Assembly: GCA_965153455.1 (NCBI GenBank)
Contig: OZ234496.1
Location: 19,956,304-20,020,303, forward strand
Origin: Sphagnum compactum
Taxonomy: Eukaryota; Bryophyta; Sphagnopsida; Sphagnales
Length of the DNA: 64,000 bases
Direction of reading: 5' to 3'
The notes under the pieces were generated by a model that did no database searches, was not told the origin of the DNA, and worked only from the letters and a program-made list of their open reading frames with translations. The position numbers and the translations under genes were made by a program. How positions within the stretch are numbered: the first letter of the stretch is position 1; every line of letters begins with the position of its first letter. Shown here piece by piece: positions 25,836-38,990 of this stretch.

Positions 25836-28800
25836 AATGGCTAGGTGGGTAGGGTAGCTACATAGTTAGATTACACATGTCACTACCTATCTACCTTTTT
25901 TTACCTACATCATAAGTAGATGTGCATGTTTACATCACAAGCACCCATGATTGAACAATTGGCATGTTATGTCTATGCACATTTTAATTTGAAAATATTC
26001 AAACAAGTATTCATAAATCAAGGTGTTGGTCCAATCCATATGTGTATGATGGATGACATACAATAATGAATGAAATTACTTTTGTTCATTGTAAAATGTG
26101 TGAGTTATTTACCACATTGTGTTTTTTATGACTAATGTTGTTTCCAAATTGTCCAAGGTAAATTTTTTAATCACATGTGTCAATTATGATTATAAAATAA
26201 AATAGAAATCTAAGTCATAAATAAAGCAACTTCCTCCTAATGAAAGATGTCTTAATATCACAAAGGTCATTTGAATAATTAAGTACCCAAAAAATGCATT
26301 TTGTCACTTTCAAAAGTTGTTTTTCTCAACACTTCTGATTTACAATTGTTTTGAGTTATGAAATTCAATGTTCATGATACAAACCATTCAAGGTACCATT
26401 TTGACCAATATCAATGATCACAAAGTTATGTGCTTCACATCAATACACAAATCTATGAAGCTATTACAACATTTAAGTGCCAGTTCTTAGCAAAACTCCA
26501 TCCATATAACAATTCAAAACTCCCATTCTAACAATCTCATTGGTCACATAGGCTTTTCTTTTTTTTCACCTACAAGCACAAGCCTATCCCACACACCATG
26601 TATGTTTGTGTATATTTTTTACATTGCAATGCTTCCTTTCCACCCACATCCCCAATTTGGACTTTTATGAGTATTTATCATATCCAACATACAATGTTAA
26701 TTTCTTTTCGATCCCTGCCCATAAACATGAAAAATTGGACAATATAACCTAAAAGATTGTTTAAAATTTCCCACCTTGGGCTAATATTGTAGTACATTTA
26801 CCATTTTGGCATAAATTAAATTATTTTTCATTTTATCGAACTCTTGAAAGTTTATTTATTATTTGTGCTAAAATTTTAATAAAATCAAAATTTCAACTAT
26901 TAGGTTTGAATCACAAACCGTAAAAGACAACAACTTAAAACTGAGGCGGTTTAAACACATTAGACTATCCCATAACACTAATTAAAAGCTATTTGTTATT
27001 TTGTACAACCATTGCCTGCTGAATAAAGGCACTACGATAATCATGATGGGCCAACAAAAGTGATCACTTTCATATATTGATCCTTTTGAAAGGTATTGTA
27101 TTTTTTAATCTTGGGGAAATTTACAATCCCAAACTAAGTTTGAAGCTCTTGAAAATTGTACTTCATTCAAAAGAGTGTGTATGAATCATCATACTAATGT
27201 TGGTGGAGATGTTTTAATACTACCTATAAGCAACTCTCAGGTATTACATGTATTAGAGTAATATTCTTGTCCTCACATATATAAGCAAGGCTTAAAACAG
27301 TTTTGTCTATGTGCAAAAATGTCTTTTAAAACACTTTCTGTGTAGCTACTAAAATGACTACAAAGTTGCAGTATTAACATTACAAAGTTTATAAGGGGGT
27401 TTTCAAATGTCCTACCACACACAATTTCTTGAACACCATTATCAAATGACGCTTCTATCACCAACAATTATAAATACGCACAACACACACTTTTGGTTAT
27501 TTTATTCAACATCCATAATTTGCAATGTTGGGACTTGGGACACAGTTGTATGTTTCCCTATGACCAAGATTTGTGTCAACAAAATTTTTGGATAACTAAG
27601 CCCTAACTAGATGAAGTGGGGTGAGATTGCCCTAATGGATGATTTATTGTGTTGATGGATGTACTGGTAGAAAATGTTGAGGGGATGGTTAGCAATATGA
27701 ACTTTAGACGAGCTACATTTTGTTTCTTGATGTTTTTGTTGTTTTCCTTTGTTTTTGTTGTTTGTAGGTTATGGAATTTGGTGTGTTGTTCTTCATGGAA
27801 TGTCAGCGCTTGGATCAGGAATTAGTGGGGGAGCATTACTTCCTAAATTTCTTTGGTTGTGTGATGAAGATGATGCGGAGTTGCTAAATGGAGGAAGGAT
27901 GTGCTTGGTGGGGAGATGAGATAAATACCTGACGACGATTAAAGCTAAGCACTTTGGTTTTCTTATTCAAATTGATTTTCAATTTTGTTTTGTTGTTTGG
28001 GAGCTTTCAGGAGGAATGCCTGAAGTTTGTGATTTGAACTAGGCTATTCATGTTTGCTTTAGGATTTCCACTACATTAAAGTTAATGAAGAAAACATTAG
28101 GAGTTAATGTGTCAGGAATTTTAGGGTGCAAATGATGAAAAGCTCAAGGGGGTTATTTGGATTCGCCTTAATGGGGTTCTTATTCAAGTTAAACGTGCTT
28201 GAGAATTATGTTGGCAACTGGGAAAGATCGAGTACATAAATGTTTGGGAGCTCCAAATGAATTCTTTGTAGTGGGAAAGTTCTTAAGAAAATCTGAAGAA
28301 AATATTCCAAACATTGATTCTCCATATCTTTACCTCTCCAAACCAATATCTCTACTAGGATTTCGGGAAAACTATGTGAAGAACTTGTTTGTTGTTGAGA
28401 TACCCCAATATAAGGCCATGATAATCCTCAAAGAGAAGAAATCTGGAGCATCCTGATCTGTCAAGGTCCATAGAGTCATTTTATCACTAAGTAATAAACA
28501 AATGCAATGTTGCTACACTAGTAATGTGTTTTCAAGGTTTGTTATATTAATGCAATCAATCATTGCTCTGCTCTAATCAATGAATATGTAGACTTGTATG
28601 CACCCCTTATTTGGTGACATCCCAATGATGGATTATTTTAAAAGTTTTTTTTTTTTTACAGCCCATAATGAACAAAATTCATTGTGAAAAGAGAAAACCA
28701 TTAAGAAAACTTTCATTTTTAGTACTTTTGACTGTTAGCTCTATATTTGATTAATTCCAAAATTGGCCTGAGCACCTAGGCAATGACAAACACTCTTTCT

Positions 28801-30167
28801 TGGATCTTATGTCAATGGATGATGCTTTGTGACAATTGTGCACCACTTCAACACTAGTGAGCTCCTTTAACATTCAGCAATTTATTCCCCTCCAAGAGGG
28901 AGAAACTTTCGCAATTTGGGTACTTCAATTATTTTAGTAAGTTCGTAATTCATGACTTTATAACCTTATTACATCTACTGAAATGTAAAAGCACTCAAAG
29001 AAATTTCCTTATGTATTTGGAGGGAACCTTATATTCATGAATAACATCTTAGGAAAAGGAGGATGCACCTTACACCTACTATTTAGGGGTTGGAACAATC
29101 TTGCACTATAAGTAGAAGTATGGGTGAAATCTTATTGACATAAAATCCCACCAGCTTTCTCCTAAACAAACATAATATGTAATATGGTGTCCCTCCAACT
29201 TGTGAATAGTTAGCATAAAATCCCTCCCACTCTTTACTACATATGTTTAAGCTGTGATATGGTTTGCAGGTGTGTGAGTCCCAAAGGATTGGGGACATTC
29301 CTAAAAGGTGGGGCTACACTTGGTCAAAGATCTATCCCACACATAACTATCCTCCATGACAATCTAGATACTCTAGTTGACTATCAAGTTGTTAATAAGT
29401 GTGGTTATTAAATTTTTTTATAGATACCCATGAATTATCAACTCAAATATGTACCCACTTACTCAGAAAGGGTGAAAAAAATAAAATAATTTACTTTTCG
29501 TATAGAACCTTGGTTTTCAAAAAAAAATTAAATTTCCAAAAATTGCCTCTCTAATCGTTAGCTTTTTGTTGATGTTTTCATGAAAACTTACCAGTTCTTT
29601 TATGTTTTTGAAATAACTGGAACCACCAATTTTTTAATTTTGATTTTTCTTCAAAAAAATCAAATCCAATGGTTAGTTAATTTTAAAATGTTTAAAGAAC
29701 CAAAATTGTTGGTTCTTGTGAGAAATTTTTACACACCTTCAACAGACAGATATGCACTCACAAAACCGCTTGGAAGTGGAACTACTATGTAGTTGTAGTC
29801 TAACAAGTACGGTGGTTCAAAGTAATGCAATGAAGCTCACTAAGAATCTAATGCGTTGTGTCCACTTGGAAGATACAAAAACATTGTGGGAGAATTGTTA
29901 TTCACCATGATGGAATATGAAGGGCATTATGTTGACGTTCATTCAATGTCACGCTTGATGGTTGAACCCTTTTTATTCCATTCGTCATAACATCTACATA
30001 CAACCTCCTACTCTAACATGCATTGGATTTTTGAAAAGGCTAATCTAAAAGGAGCCATGTTACAAAATTTTATAATTTTTTATTTTTTTATTTTTATCAA
30101 GAGTTAAGCCTTGGGACTAAACATCACTTTGCTTAGATTGAGGAAAAAAACAGACAAATTCAACCCC

Positions 30168-30550
30168 CTCTACTTCCAGCAAGTGTAGCTCCCTTACAGC
30201 ATACCCGATGATGCTAAAATTTCGAAAGAACTTTCTACACCTCTTAAACAAGAACTATTTTAAGTTTGGCACAAATCCAATGGTGGATTTGGGAGGAAAA
30301 ACTATTTGAAATAAAACTCCAGATGTTTTGTCATAGAAATCCTTCCATGAACTCCACTACAAACATCCTCTACTTCCGGCAAGTGTAGCTCCCTCATAGC
30401 AAACCCGATGATGCTGAAATTTGGAAAGAAACTTTTACACCTCCTAAACAAGAATTATTTTAAGTTTGACACAAATCCAACGGTGGATTTGGGAGGAACA
30501 ACTATTTGAAATAAAACTCTAGAGGCTTTGTCATGGAAATCCTTCCATGC
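30168..30550. repeat. Direct duplication, unit about 190 bp, period about 199
   Basis: Two copies, starting at about 30168 and 30367, share CCTCTACTTCC, GCAAGTGTAGCTCCCT, CCCGATGATGCT, and CACAAATCCAA followed by GGTGGATTTGGGAGGA. Identity is roughly 85-90 percent. No coding content is visible. Confidence 0.8.
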
Positions 30551-31424
30551 TTATTTCTTGCACACATCTTTTTCATGAACAATAACTTTCCACACATAAG
30601 AACTAATATTTTTCTCACACATTCATTATCTTCCTTTCCCCTTTCACCAACACAAGATACTCCTCTCTCCCTTGGTAAGCCTCCATGACCTTCCTTGAGC
30701 TTGTTCCCATTGACCAATGGAAGCTTGGAAATCCTTCCCTCTAATCAATGACCTCCTCATCATTTAAGAGCCAATGAGAATTGAGAATGAATTACCCTCC
30801 AATTGATTTAAGGTTAAGAATTCTTGGGCTCAATGAGACACAAAAAATATTCCATCCTCCAATCAAATAGGATGACAATCCTCATGACTAATGGGATTGG
30901 AGGACTCATCCTTCCCCTTATCTTGGATATCTTAATGAGGTTCTTGAGCTTGATCTTTATCCTTTTCGTCCGTTGACCCTCACATCCTACTTCTTCATCC
31001 TAATTATTTCAAATAACTAACTACTAGGACAATTTATCGGTAGTAACAAGTAAACATCATTGAATCCTTACTTGACTAAATCAATTCAATGGTTGAAGTA
31101 ACATCCACGCGTACCATTTACTCTTTTGATATCCCCTACTTTTTTTTTTCCCATGCACTAATTAACTATGTAATACATAGTAAATTGGAATTAAACTTTG
31201 CATCACAAAAACCCCCCACATACTCCTAGATCCACCATCGAAATTAGGGTTTGATGAATCTATTAGATCTAGGATGTTTGAGTTTTCATGAGGTTCCGCC
31301 GTCACTCCCACACCTTACGCCTACCCTAATTTGTTAAATAAAAAGGCCTCGACCCCTTCTGAACACAAGTACCACATTGTTTCTGCGATCCCCTGTTTTT
31401 TATGATGCAGGTGATAATTTAGTC

Positions 31425-31868
31425 ATGGCGGATGATGTCGCTACGCCTTCGAATCCTCTAGTTGCACTAGTAGATAAGGAAGAGCTTGAAGAAGCACCGC
31501 TTGACGGAACACCGTTTGACGAAGTAGCGTTTGAGGTGAATGTCTCTCAATAGTCGCGCGAAGAAGAACCATCTAGAAAAGTGGTGCGCACTCGAGTCGA
31601 TTATTCGGCATGGGATCATCGATTGTCTCCTAACCCACATGCCTTAGCAATTTATTTTAAATTCGTTCCTGCTCGAGGAAACGTGCCAGAAAGGTTTGAA
31701 AAATGTCAATGTGAAGACGACAATGTTCGTCTTCATTGTCAAACTTGGGTTCCCGGTGATGGCCATTACCGTTGGTTACGAGGCCCAATTAACCCCCTTT
31801 CCATGGAACATCGATCTGAATACCTAGCTCGCACCATCCGTCGCATTTTTGAGTTTTTGCAATTGTGA
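31425..31868 (+). pseudogene. Unidentified reading frame interrupted by one TAG
   Basis: Starting at the ATG at 31425-31427, one frame runs 147 codons to a TGA, interrupted only by a TAG at 31551-31553 (codon 43). The first part is acidic (MADDVATPSNPLVALVDKEE); the second is basic and aromatic-rich, with a CQCEDDNVRLHCQTW segment and a C-terminal YLARTIRRIFEFLQL. Base composition is clearly less AT-rich than the surroundings, and codon use looks like real coding sequence. A splice-acceptor-like TTTTTATGATGCAG ends at about 31410, so this could be an exon. I recognise no family. Either it is a recently inactivated gene or retrocopy, or the TAG is removed by unseen splicing. Confidence 0.5.
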
Positions 31869-32839
31869 TCTATTCCCTTCAAATTGTCTACTAAGTTGTA
31901 ATTTACCTGAGGCCACCCAGGTGGAAATGTTAATATTTAAGTTTGATTTTGATTCTATCTAAGTGTCTGATAGAAGTGAAAACTAAATAAATATGTATTA
32001 GGATTGCATCCTAGAAATCTTTCCAGTACATCATTCGTGCCTGAAGATTATTCTACATACTAACTTAATATTGTCATGGCGAAATGTTGTTGTGAGTTAT
32101 GGGCTTGTATTCCCAATATATCAATAAATCACATCTAATTCTACATCCCCTTTCCCATCGTTCAACATAAAAGAATAATGCACTTGAAAATGTTTACTAG
32201 GTCCTAAAACTAACTAAGCCTTGCATCAATTTAAATAAAAGAGTCTTTTACGTTGAAATATCCAAAGGCTAATCCAACTCCTAATAATTATTTCTTGGAG
32301 GTTTATCAGGATTCAAATCATTAATACTAAGAAAAACTATGGAACTAAAGCTTAACAATTTGTGGTATTATAAACCGTGGCTCACAATTCTCTGAAAATT
32401 TCAAATAATTGCACAACTTAGTTACAACCCATAAACCTTTTACCTCCATTTCATTAGTCACCTACGAGTTAACACAAGGTATTAGTCTGGGCTTTCATTG
32501 GTCGTGGCCCAATCAATGATTCCATAATCCTTCACTACATGGATGAAGATTGCATAAATGTTATTTGTCATGGACCAGAAGAGGGCATCTCAATGCTCAC
32601 AACTCACCAGGGAGGGAAATACGGAATTCCAAAAAGGCCATGAAAGGAATGGGCTTGGGCTTCAAGTTTAAAATAGAATATTCTCCGTCTTGGGGTCCCT
32701 AGACATGGAATATTGGCTTGGGCTTGGGGGCAAACCCCGTAAGATTCCCTTGGACATGGGGCTAAACATCTTACCAATTATATTAATGTCATGTCCTCCA
32801 CCCTGCATAGTTTTGTCCTCGGCCTTTGGTAACCTGGGG
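31869..32839. other. Intergenic flank of the giant inverted repeat
   Basis: No gene seen. From 32637 the sequence already belongs to the outer copy of a 484-bp tandem unit that continues into the left inverted-repeat arm. Confidence 0.55.
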
Positions 32840-33545
32840 TCAATGGGAACAAATATATAATTTTATTATGTATTTATACATGTACGAAATAATACATTCA
32901 CAATGGTCATCCATTAAGGCATGGTAACATTATGAAATATGATTATGGCTTGGGGCATGCAACAAGAAAGCTTTTTGGCCTAGGGTCTTGGTGCACATGT
33001 TCCAAACCCCCTCTCATCCTTAAGGGGGGGGGATTGCCACATCCAACCCCCAGGTACCTTGAGAACATTTTGTCCCAACCCCATGACACCCCATGACCCC
33101 AAGCCACTATGTGCCAAAGAGGCCATGAAATGAATGGGCTTGGGCTTGGGGTTTTAAATAAAATATTCCTTGTCCTAGGATCCCATGACAAGGAATATTG
33201 GCTTGGGCTTGGGGGCAAACCCCATAAGATTCCCTTGGACAGGGGCCTTGGACATCTTGCAAACCTTGCTAATGTCATGTCCTACGCCCTACATGGTTTT
33301 GTCTTGGCCCCTTGTTAGCCTAGGGTCAATGATAATGAATATTGGGAATGGGCATCTAGTTTTACTTTGTATTTCTACATGTACGAAATAATACATCAAC
33401 AATGGTCATCCATAAAGCCATGGTCACATTGGTTCTAACTTGGGGTATGTAACAAGAAAGGTTTTTGGCTTTGAATATTGGCGCACCTGATCCATACCCC
33501 CTTCTATTGGGAAAGTGGGCCGGGGGGGTGAGGGGGATTACCACA
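32637..33545. repeat. 484-bp tandem unit, two copies, at the outer end of the left arm
   Basis: GGCCATGAAA followed by GAATGGGCTTGGGCTT occurs at 32637 and again at 33121. Downstream landmarks (TTGGGGGCAAACCCC, TAATGTCATGTCCT, GTACGAAATAATACAT, and a G-run before CCCCCAGGTACC) recur in the same order. The right arm carries the same two units in reverse complement, but its outermost unit stops at about 47051, missing the first 200 bp. Confidence 0.75.
33162..33199. repeat. Perfect 13-bp hairpin inside the left arm
   Basis: AATATTCCTTGTC (33162-33174) is the exact inverted complement of 33187-33199, with a 12-bp loop. The same hairpin with a 10-bp loop is preserved in the right arm at 46691-46726. 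Confidence 0.85.
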
Positions 33546-35889
33546 ATCCAAGCCCCCAGGTACCCTAATCCTATCATGGCATGGGTGCCATGCCACCAGA
33601 TACTAAACTTTGGGTGGCTTGTTTGGCCCCCTAGGTAGCCTAAGGTCTTTGTCTTGGGCCTAGTATGTGGAATTATAACTGAGCTATTATATCTTGGAAC
33701 TTTAAATAGCCTAGGGTTATTTTGTTCAAGGCCCCATGCCACCATGTTTTGCACCCCATGCAACCTTGACCTACACCCCATATAGCCTAAGGTTTTATCT
33801 TAGGCCATCTATAGAACTCCAATTCATCACAAGTTAGACCATAAGTGGCTTAAACCTATGGCAATATTATCTTTTAAGCTTTGGCCCATGGATAACCTAA
33901 GGTCTTTGCCTTGGACCCCACCTATGGAATTATAATAGAGCTACTAGGTACACCTTGGAACCCTAAGTAGCCTAAGGTCATTTTGTTGAAGGCCCCATGC
34001 CAGAATGTCGTGCACCCTGAACCACATTGTCCTAGTTCCCATGCAACTTAAAGTTTTTGTGTTAAACCATATTTTAAAATTTCAACACAAGGTGAACTAT
34101 AAAGTTGCCCAAACCGATGGTAAAAAAATCTTTTGGGCTTTGACCCTTGGATAACCTAAGGTATTTGCTTTGGGCTCCATATAGGGAATTATAACTAAGC
34201 TACTACACCTTGGAACCCTAGGCAGCCTCAGGTCATTTTGTTCAGGGCCCCATGACACCATGTCTTGACCCTTGGGCCACTTTGTCCTAGCCCCCCATGT
34301 AGCCTAGGCCATGGGGGCCACATGCCCAACCCAAGATTCCATGTCATGGGTTCCCACAACATGGAATCTTTTTAGTTTTTACCCTAGGCCCAAGCCAGGA
34401 TTCCAAATTTTTATTTACCCAACAACTTCCAAGGCCTTTTTGCAATTGTCCCAACCCTCATGTAACCCAAGGTCACTTTGTCTTTATAGGCACCATGGCA
34501 CCATTTCTTTGGCCCCTAGGCCACCTTGTTCTGGCCCCCCCCTGTAGCCTAAGGTCAAGTTGTGTTGGGTCCCAACCACCGTACCTCAAATCATCTTATT
34601 TACGAAATACCAAAAAAACCATATTCGTACATGATTTCAACTTTAGGCCAAATTGTTAAATAACATTTCAACCATAGGTCAAAATGCTAAAAACAATTCC
34701 AATCTTCAGTCAAAATGCCAAAAAAGATTCTAAACTTAGGCCATATGCCGAAAAATAATTATAACCAATTAAGTGAACATGGCCAAAAGTTATCCCAATT
34801 TAGGCCAATATGCATATGTAAAATTGGTTTTGTCTAGTTGGGATAAATCTTTTGGCTTCTAGTTTAACACTAAGCCGATATACATGTAGGTTTTGCAAGA
34901 ACGTCTCTGTTTTACTTTAAAGGCTATCATCATATTGCAACTACATCGCACATCTAGTGGCAAGTTGGGCCTAAGGTTAAAGTCATGTACCAATATGGCA
35001 ATGTAGGTATTGCAAAAACTCACCAACATCTATTTTACTCCTTCTTCACACCTTAGATGAAAATAAAATGTTAGCCTCGCATGAGGGTATTGCCATATTG
35101 GTAAAAAATTCTATGCATATTGTTAAATGACATGATGCCTTTATCAAGTGAGATGAAACACAAAGTTCATTCTAGAAACACATTTGTGTAGTTACAAACT
35201 TTGAAATAACCATATTTGCCCTACGCTTTAGACCCTAAAGTCATTTTCATTTCTTTATTTTTCTTTTTCATATGGATACATATTTCTTGTATTGATTTTG
35301 GGTATTGCACCAACCACCCACAAACAATCGAATTCTTTTTTTTTTATGTGGGTATTGCATGATTCACGCACAAATCCAAATGGTATCTTGTGGCTTGAAG
35401 CAAGTATTGCATGAACCACCCAAAAACCAACCCATATTTCCTTTTTGATGTGAATATCCCATGACTCACCCACAAATCCAGACAAGATTTTGTGTCTTCA
35501 ACGCAAGTATTCCAACATTGACCTTTCATTCATAACATAATATTAAAGTAAATGCGGGTATTGCATGTTCTACCCAAAATCGCAATACAAATTTAGTGGC
35601 CTTCCTTTGGGTATTACAATGGGCACCACATTGCACATGACCAATTTTATTAGTCATGTGTGGGTGTTGCCCAAAAACCCTTGTTCTCCTTAAAATTTTA
35701 TACATGCAATGTTTTAAAATCATGCATTATGCCACAAAAAACACATGTAACATTAAGATGGCAAAATTGAAGCATTGCATTAATGCATCACTTTGCGAGT
35801 AACATGTAAGCACACCATATAGTTTACATAGTATGGTATGACATATTTATCACCAATATCTATTTAAGTAATTTTCAAGATTTCATCCA

Positions 35890-36260
35890 ATAATATTCTT
35901 TCTTTTTGGAATACTTTTAAAATGGTCACCTTTTCTATTTATTTTTTACTTCATTATTTTTTCTTGAAATTTTCTCCTTTTGAAAATTTTTATTTCTTTT
36001 CTTTCTCCTAACGTGATTTTATTTTCATTTTCATTTTTTTGTTCTTCTAGTTTTACTTTTCTCAATTTACTTTTCTCCCCTTTTTATTTCTATTTTTCTA
36101 AAAAATCTTTTTCTTTCTTCTTTCTAGTTTTTTCATTTCAATTTCTTTCTATAGATTTTAATATTACTGTTTTTTTTTCTTCTTCATTGTTGTTAGATTT
36201 GTTTTTTTTAATTACTTCTTTATTCTTTTTTTTCCTTAATTTTTTCTTCTTTCTTTTGGA
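35890..36260. repeat. Polypyrimidine tract within the left arm
   Basis: About 370 bp almost purely T/C on the plus strand. The Phe/Ser-rich frame over it (35980-36312) is a compositional artefact. Its purine counterpart in the right arm (42965-43480) is longer, so the tract has expanded or contracted between arms. Confidence 0.8.
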
Positions 36261-36554
36261 TGGATATTTTGTGCCTCGCATGCATGTATTGCATCGAAAA
36301 CCCCAACAGTAACTAGCATTTTGTCTTGTAATGCAAGTATTGCATTACTTGCTTAGAAAACCAATTATTACTTTTGTGGATCAATGCAAGTATTTCACCA
36401 CTAACTCAAACCACTAGTAGAAAATGGCCATTTTGTAACTGGTCCCTGTGACTAATTTTTAGTTGCAAGTGACATTTGCAACTAGAATCTTAATAATCAC
36501 GTTGGACGAATCGCATTGACACTAGTCGCAAACAATAACGAATTTTGGATGAAA

Positions 36555-36870
36555 GTTCTAAATGGCAAGTGGAGATTAAAGTTTCTCCAAGGCCAAACAA
36601 TTTAGTGTAAATTAAATCCAATACAATTTAATGGTAGGTGGAGACTAAAGTTTCTCTAAGGCCAAACAATATAACAAATGAATATCTTTATGGCCAATTT
36701 AATCAACAAATCAAAAATTCCAAGGTTATTTTTAATGGCAAGTGGAGATTAAAGTTTCTCCAAGGCCAAACAATATAGTGTAGATTTTCAAGGCCAATCC
36801 TAATAGAAATTGAAAAAGATTCAATACAATTTAATGGCAAGTGGAGATTAAAGTTTCTCCAAGGCAAAAA
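36555..36870. repeat. Tandem repeat, four clear copies, period 70-107 bp
   Basis: The core AATGGCAAGTGGAGATTAAA followed by GTTTCTCCAAGGCCAAACAA recurs at about 36561, 36631, 36738 and 36834, with weaker copies at 36909-37040. The spacing between cores varies because the linker differs. Noncoding and located just inside the left arm. Confidence 0.85.
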
Positions 36871-38027
36871 AATATTGCAAATAAAAAACTCAAAAGCCAA
36901 TATGATTGGCAAGTGAAGAACTCCAAGGCATCAAAAATGGCAATTGGAAAATGCATGAGTTTCCCCAAGGCTGAATCAAATACCAAATGAAAAACTCCAA
37001 GCTAATCTAAACATTAAGTGGAGAATAGGTTTCCACAAAACTAAACCCAAAAAACCCAATGCCCATATTGTGTTTCTTATGTGGGTATCGTAATGGAAAT
37101 CTGGTGGCACATCTGATTTAATGATCTTGTGCAAGTATTGCACTTAAGATTTGACCTAAAATGCACAACTTTCTTCTTTGAAACTCAAATTTCAAACATT
37201 GGTGAATACAACTTTGTTGAAACTTACATGGGACACATTGAAATGGAGAAAACTCAAATAAAAATGCAACCCACATCCTCTTACCTAATATTGGATGGAA
37301 ATAATTCAACCGTACAACCTTGCATCCAATCAAATGGAAATTAACACTAACAAATATCCTTAAAGGTTTGATATAGATTTCGAAATTACCTAAGATTACC
37401 AATCAAAGTACTACATTGGGGTGCTATTTATGCTGTGACCATTACCTCAAGAAGCAAAATTGCCAACTTTGTTTGGAGTCACCAACAATGGTGAAGTCAA
37501 CCATGATCTCATGTCAAACCTGCATGCCCAAAAATAAAATAAATGCATTGAGAAAAGAGAATAAAAAAAATAAAAACAAACAAATAAAAAGGAGAAGAAG
37601 AAAGAGGAGAAAGAACAACAACAAATAAAAAGGAGAAGAAGAAAGAAGAGGAAAAACAACAACAAATAAATATGTTTAACATAAGTAAACAATATGTTAA
37701 CAACTACCATATTCAATTATAACATTGTACATGGATTAATGTGGTGTACCCACACAATTGGGTATGAATACCTTAGTTACACATATGGGAATGTAACAAT
37801 GTGTTATATGAAGTTGCTAATGGCATTATGGATAACACTAGCCATAATGATGTATTGTATGATGGCATTCAATAGCCTAATTTTGTAAGCTTTGAAAAAA
37901 CTAAACTTTTATTTCAAAATGTCTCTTTTCCATTCACATGTATATAACTTTGTATAGGGTATGTTGAATGACCATTGAATAATAATCAATATTTGTGTAT
38001 TGTACAAAACATCAATTGACTTTTAAC

Positions 38028-38990
38028 ATGGAGGATTTTTCACCACATGTAACATCAAGCCTACAAGATCCTGATGATAATGAACATTGGATGACTACTC
38101 CTACAATTCCAAGAGTATTGTCATTAAAAGGTCAAACATCATCATCAAGAGGCCCACAATGCATGTGTAGGACTGCCAATCAACCTACACATGGAATTTC
38201 TAATTATGTATACCGTAATGAAGAATTGGTGCAAAATAGACCTTTGAATAAGCCTTTGACCACAAGTGATTGAAATGATGATCTATTACAAACCTTGTCA
38301 GAATGGATTTGTACCTCTAAGGCTTATTTTGAAGCCTTGGAAGAAAGACAAATCAAAGTTGATTGCTTGCAAAATGAGAAAAACCCTTCAAAAGAAAATG
38401 CATCCAAAGCATTGTGGTTGGCCTTCAAATCCTTTGAAGATAAGGTTAAAGGAAATTTGTTTATGGAGGTAGATGTGAAAGAAATTGGTTTGAATCTTTG
38501 CATTCGCAAAGATACTAGAAGAGGTGTGAGATCCATTAAACTTGAATTGGCAAGAGTAATAAGACATGAAAGCTTATCAATGTTTACACCAAGTGACATT
38601 TGACATGAATTTGAAATTGTTGTTTTGCCCTACTAGAAGAAATGGGACCAATTTGAAGTAGCTATCTTTGTCATAGAAGATTGCCATGGTTTACAAATTA
38701 CACAATCTCTTGTAGCTACATATGGCCAAGGTTTACAAATTGGTAGATCTTCAACATACGAAGAAGATGTCAACCAAATTTTGCAAATGCCAACCTTTGG
38801 TTCCTTCACAAAATCTCAACTAGAGATTATGTGCCATTAAAAGCATGATCTTCCGAAAGAAGAGTCAGTGCTATTGATAGCACATACCAAGGTGGATGAG
38901 GCATTGTTTTCTTATCAACGCATGTATGTGGAGAAGAAAATTTTCAAGATTTACAACTACCTCAATTCCTCCATGATACTAGATGCTTGA
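38028..38990 (+). pseudogene. Decayed frame of about 320 codons inside the inverted repeat
   Basis: From the ATG at 38028 a single frame can be followed to a TGA at 38988-38990. It is interrupted only by TGA at 38271, TGA at 38601, TAG at 38634 and TAA at 38838. Between the stops the sequence reads like protein, with an acidic start (MEDFSPHVTSSLQDPDDNEH), a segment around FEALEERQIKVDCLQNEK, and a later region with YEEDVNQILQM. Retention of one phase over 960 bp without frameshifts indicates a former gene and not random sequence. I do not recognise the domain. It is followed on the same strand by the HECT-like fragment at 40275-40553, and the two may be exons of one dead gene carried by the element. 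Confidence 0.55.

Larger units (their letters stand above)
22926..31424. other. Intergenic, repeat debris, no gene recognised
   Basis: AT-rich sequence with only short frames lacking recognisable domains. The frames at 23027-23227 and 28199-28456 are somewhat less biased and could be relics of coding sequence, but I recognise neither. The 25400-25650 interval is rich in AGGTAGGT/AAGTAAGT motifs. A SINE-like head (25762-25835) and a long direct duplication (30168-30550) are listed separately. Confidence 0.55.
32840..36410. repeat. Left arm of a giant inverted repeat
   Basis: This 3.6-kb segment is the reverse complement, at roughly 85-90 percent identity by eye, of 42826-47051. Matching landmarks include TACGAAATAATACATTCACA near 32884 against its complement near 46990, the GGTGGCTTGTTTGGCC region near 33610 against about 46280, and the CACATGTAACATTAAGATGG region near 35740 against about 44040. 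Short Pro/Trp-rich frames in 32.9-34.6 kb are products of the repeat, not genes. The arm contains nested hairpins, a degenerate repeat of about 75 bp at 35290-35660, and a pyrimidine tract at 35890-36260. Confidence 0.85.

Noticed and set aside
32943-34547. Several frames of 70-139 residues in 32.9-34.6 kb and 45.1-46.9 kb
   Set aside because: They lie in the inverted-repeat arms, are Pro/Trp/His-rich in several phases, and are not kept in frame between the two arms.
35980-36312. 110-residue Phe/Ser-rich frame, and Lys/Phe-rich frames at 42240-43308 and 37447-37716
   Set aside because: They are translations of polypyrimidine/polypurine tracts; composition alone explains them.
36411-36440. 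CACTAGTAGAAAATGGCCA, resembling a CACTA transposon terminus
   Set aside because: No inverted partner or target duplication was found at a plausible distance; kept only as a chance match.
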